From a bacterium (GTDB taxonomy: Bacteria; Patescibacteriota; Saccharimonadia; Saccharimonadales; UBA4665): DNA of 58,450 bases. Location of the stretch: positions 14,439 to 72,888 of the forward strand of contig DAIDMV010000001.1 of assembly GCA_027448765.1 (NCBI GenBank), read 5' to 3'. The notes under the pieces are model-generated. The model saw only the letters and a list, made by a program, of their open reading frames with translations, did no database searches and had not been told where the DNA came from. A program made the position numbers and the translations under genes. Of this stretch, positions 58,358 through 58,450 are shown piece after piece (the stretch's first letter is position 1; each line of letters begins with the position of its first letter).

Positions 58358-58450
58358 GGCTGTTCTAAACTGTATTAACTACTAAATTAAACAGGAGAAC
58401 AGCCACTATGAGCTATTCTAGCAATCCTAACCTACCTAAAGCGAGAGCTT
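58358..58450 (+). mobile_element. Left end of an IS481/IS3-like insertion sequence, cut by the window end
   Basis: The transposase starts at ATG 58408 (MSYSSNPNLPKARA, a known start type of such transposases) after an AGGAG ribosome site. GGCTGTTCT (58358-58366) is the perfect inverse of AGAACAGCC (58396-58404) just before the start codon. GCTGTTCT also occurs at the outer edge of the remnant at 16457. The catalytic part is beyond the window. Confidence 0.75.

Noticed and set aside
1-58450. Recoding of TGA as a sense codon
   Set aside because: ftsH, the guanylate-kinase-like gene and other clear genes end in TGA at the right length, and internal TGA occurs only in evidently decayed genes.
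1-58450. CRISPR array
   Set aside because: I saw no regularly spaced identical repeats with unique spacers. The three repeats at 36.7-39.6 kb are over 1.3 kb apart and imperfect.

Overview
This window looks like a chromosome segment of a Candidate Phyla Radiation (Patescibacteria) bacterium, and I lean towards Saccharibacteria (TM7). The evidence is low GC (about one third by eye), short intergenic gaps, reduced forms of normally larger proteins (TilS, TsaB and HrcA are all short), a full type IV pilus set, almost no biosynthetic genes, and many promoters whose -10 box lies 6-7 nt before the start codon. TGA is used as a stop (for example ftsH and the guanylate-kinase-like gene), so this is not one of the UGA-recoding CPR lineages. 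The phylum call is inference; family assignments come from motifs read directly.

Layout. 1-9.2 kb: membrane proteins, a MurC-type ligase, an ABC-2 exporter, a tRNA-dihydrouridine synthase, and a divergent MFS pump/MarR pair. 9.2-10.3 kb: tRNA-Ile2(CAU) and initiator tRNA, then a decayed toxin-antitoxin (TA) stretch. 10.35-15.1 kb: CIRCE-controlled Hsp20, then a cluster of large minor pilins. 15.1-18.15 kb: accessory island (unknown gene, two IS remnants, HTH/PIN TA pair, frameshifted gene) ending at elongator tRNA-Met. 18.2-30.1 kb: core block tilS-ftsH-murJ-lepA-(gmk-like)-hrcA-grpE-dnaK-dnaJ, with CIRCE sites before hrcA and dnaK. 30.1-35.6 kb: GGDEF protein, RimK with a retropepsin-like partner, and a redox group (ApbE, FNR-type reductase, ligand-less cupredoxin-like protein). 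35.6-40.37 kb: second accessory island ending at tRNA-Lys. 40.5-44.2 kb: yebC-ruvC-ruvA-AKR-ruvB. 44.2-50.6 kb: type IV pilus operons on the minus strand (pilB, pilC, pilin, pilM, pilN, pilO and a small membrane protein). 50.7-57.7 kb: surface protein, recA-recX, PRC-barrel protein, tsaE-tsaB, RNase Y and YmdB. The end holds tRNA-Pro, a LysM protein and the first bases of an IS transposase.

Most interesting: the island at 36.7-40.4 kb is a tandem array of TA cassettes next to tRNA-Lys. Three imperfect 32-nt direct repeats (36729, 38087, 39571), all in one orientation, divide it. The left two thirds of each repeat resemble the 3' end of the tRNA-Lys gene, and the right third (ending GCAACTGA or ACAACTGA) is shared among the repeats but absent from the tRNA. 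This is the pattern expected from repeated site-specific integration at a tRNA 3' end, with the payload reduced to TA modules. One cassette carries a toxin that is a chimera of a PIN domain and a YafQ/RelE C-terminus. Two other TA-bearing islands also start at tRNA 3' ends.

Cellular themes: heat shock is run by HrcA/CIRCE, with the -35 box inside the CIRCE spacer. Surface biology centres on type IV pili and DNA handling (RecA, RecX, RuvABC). tRNA maintenance (TilS, TsaB/E, Dus) is retained.
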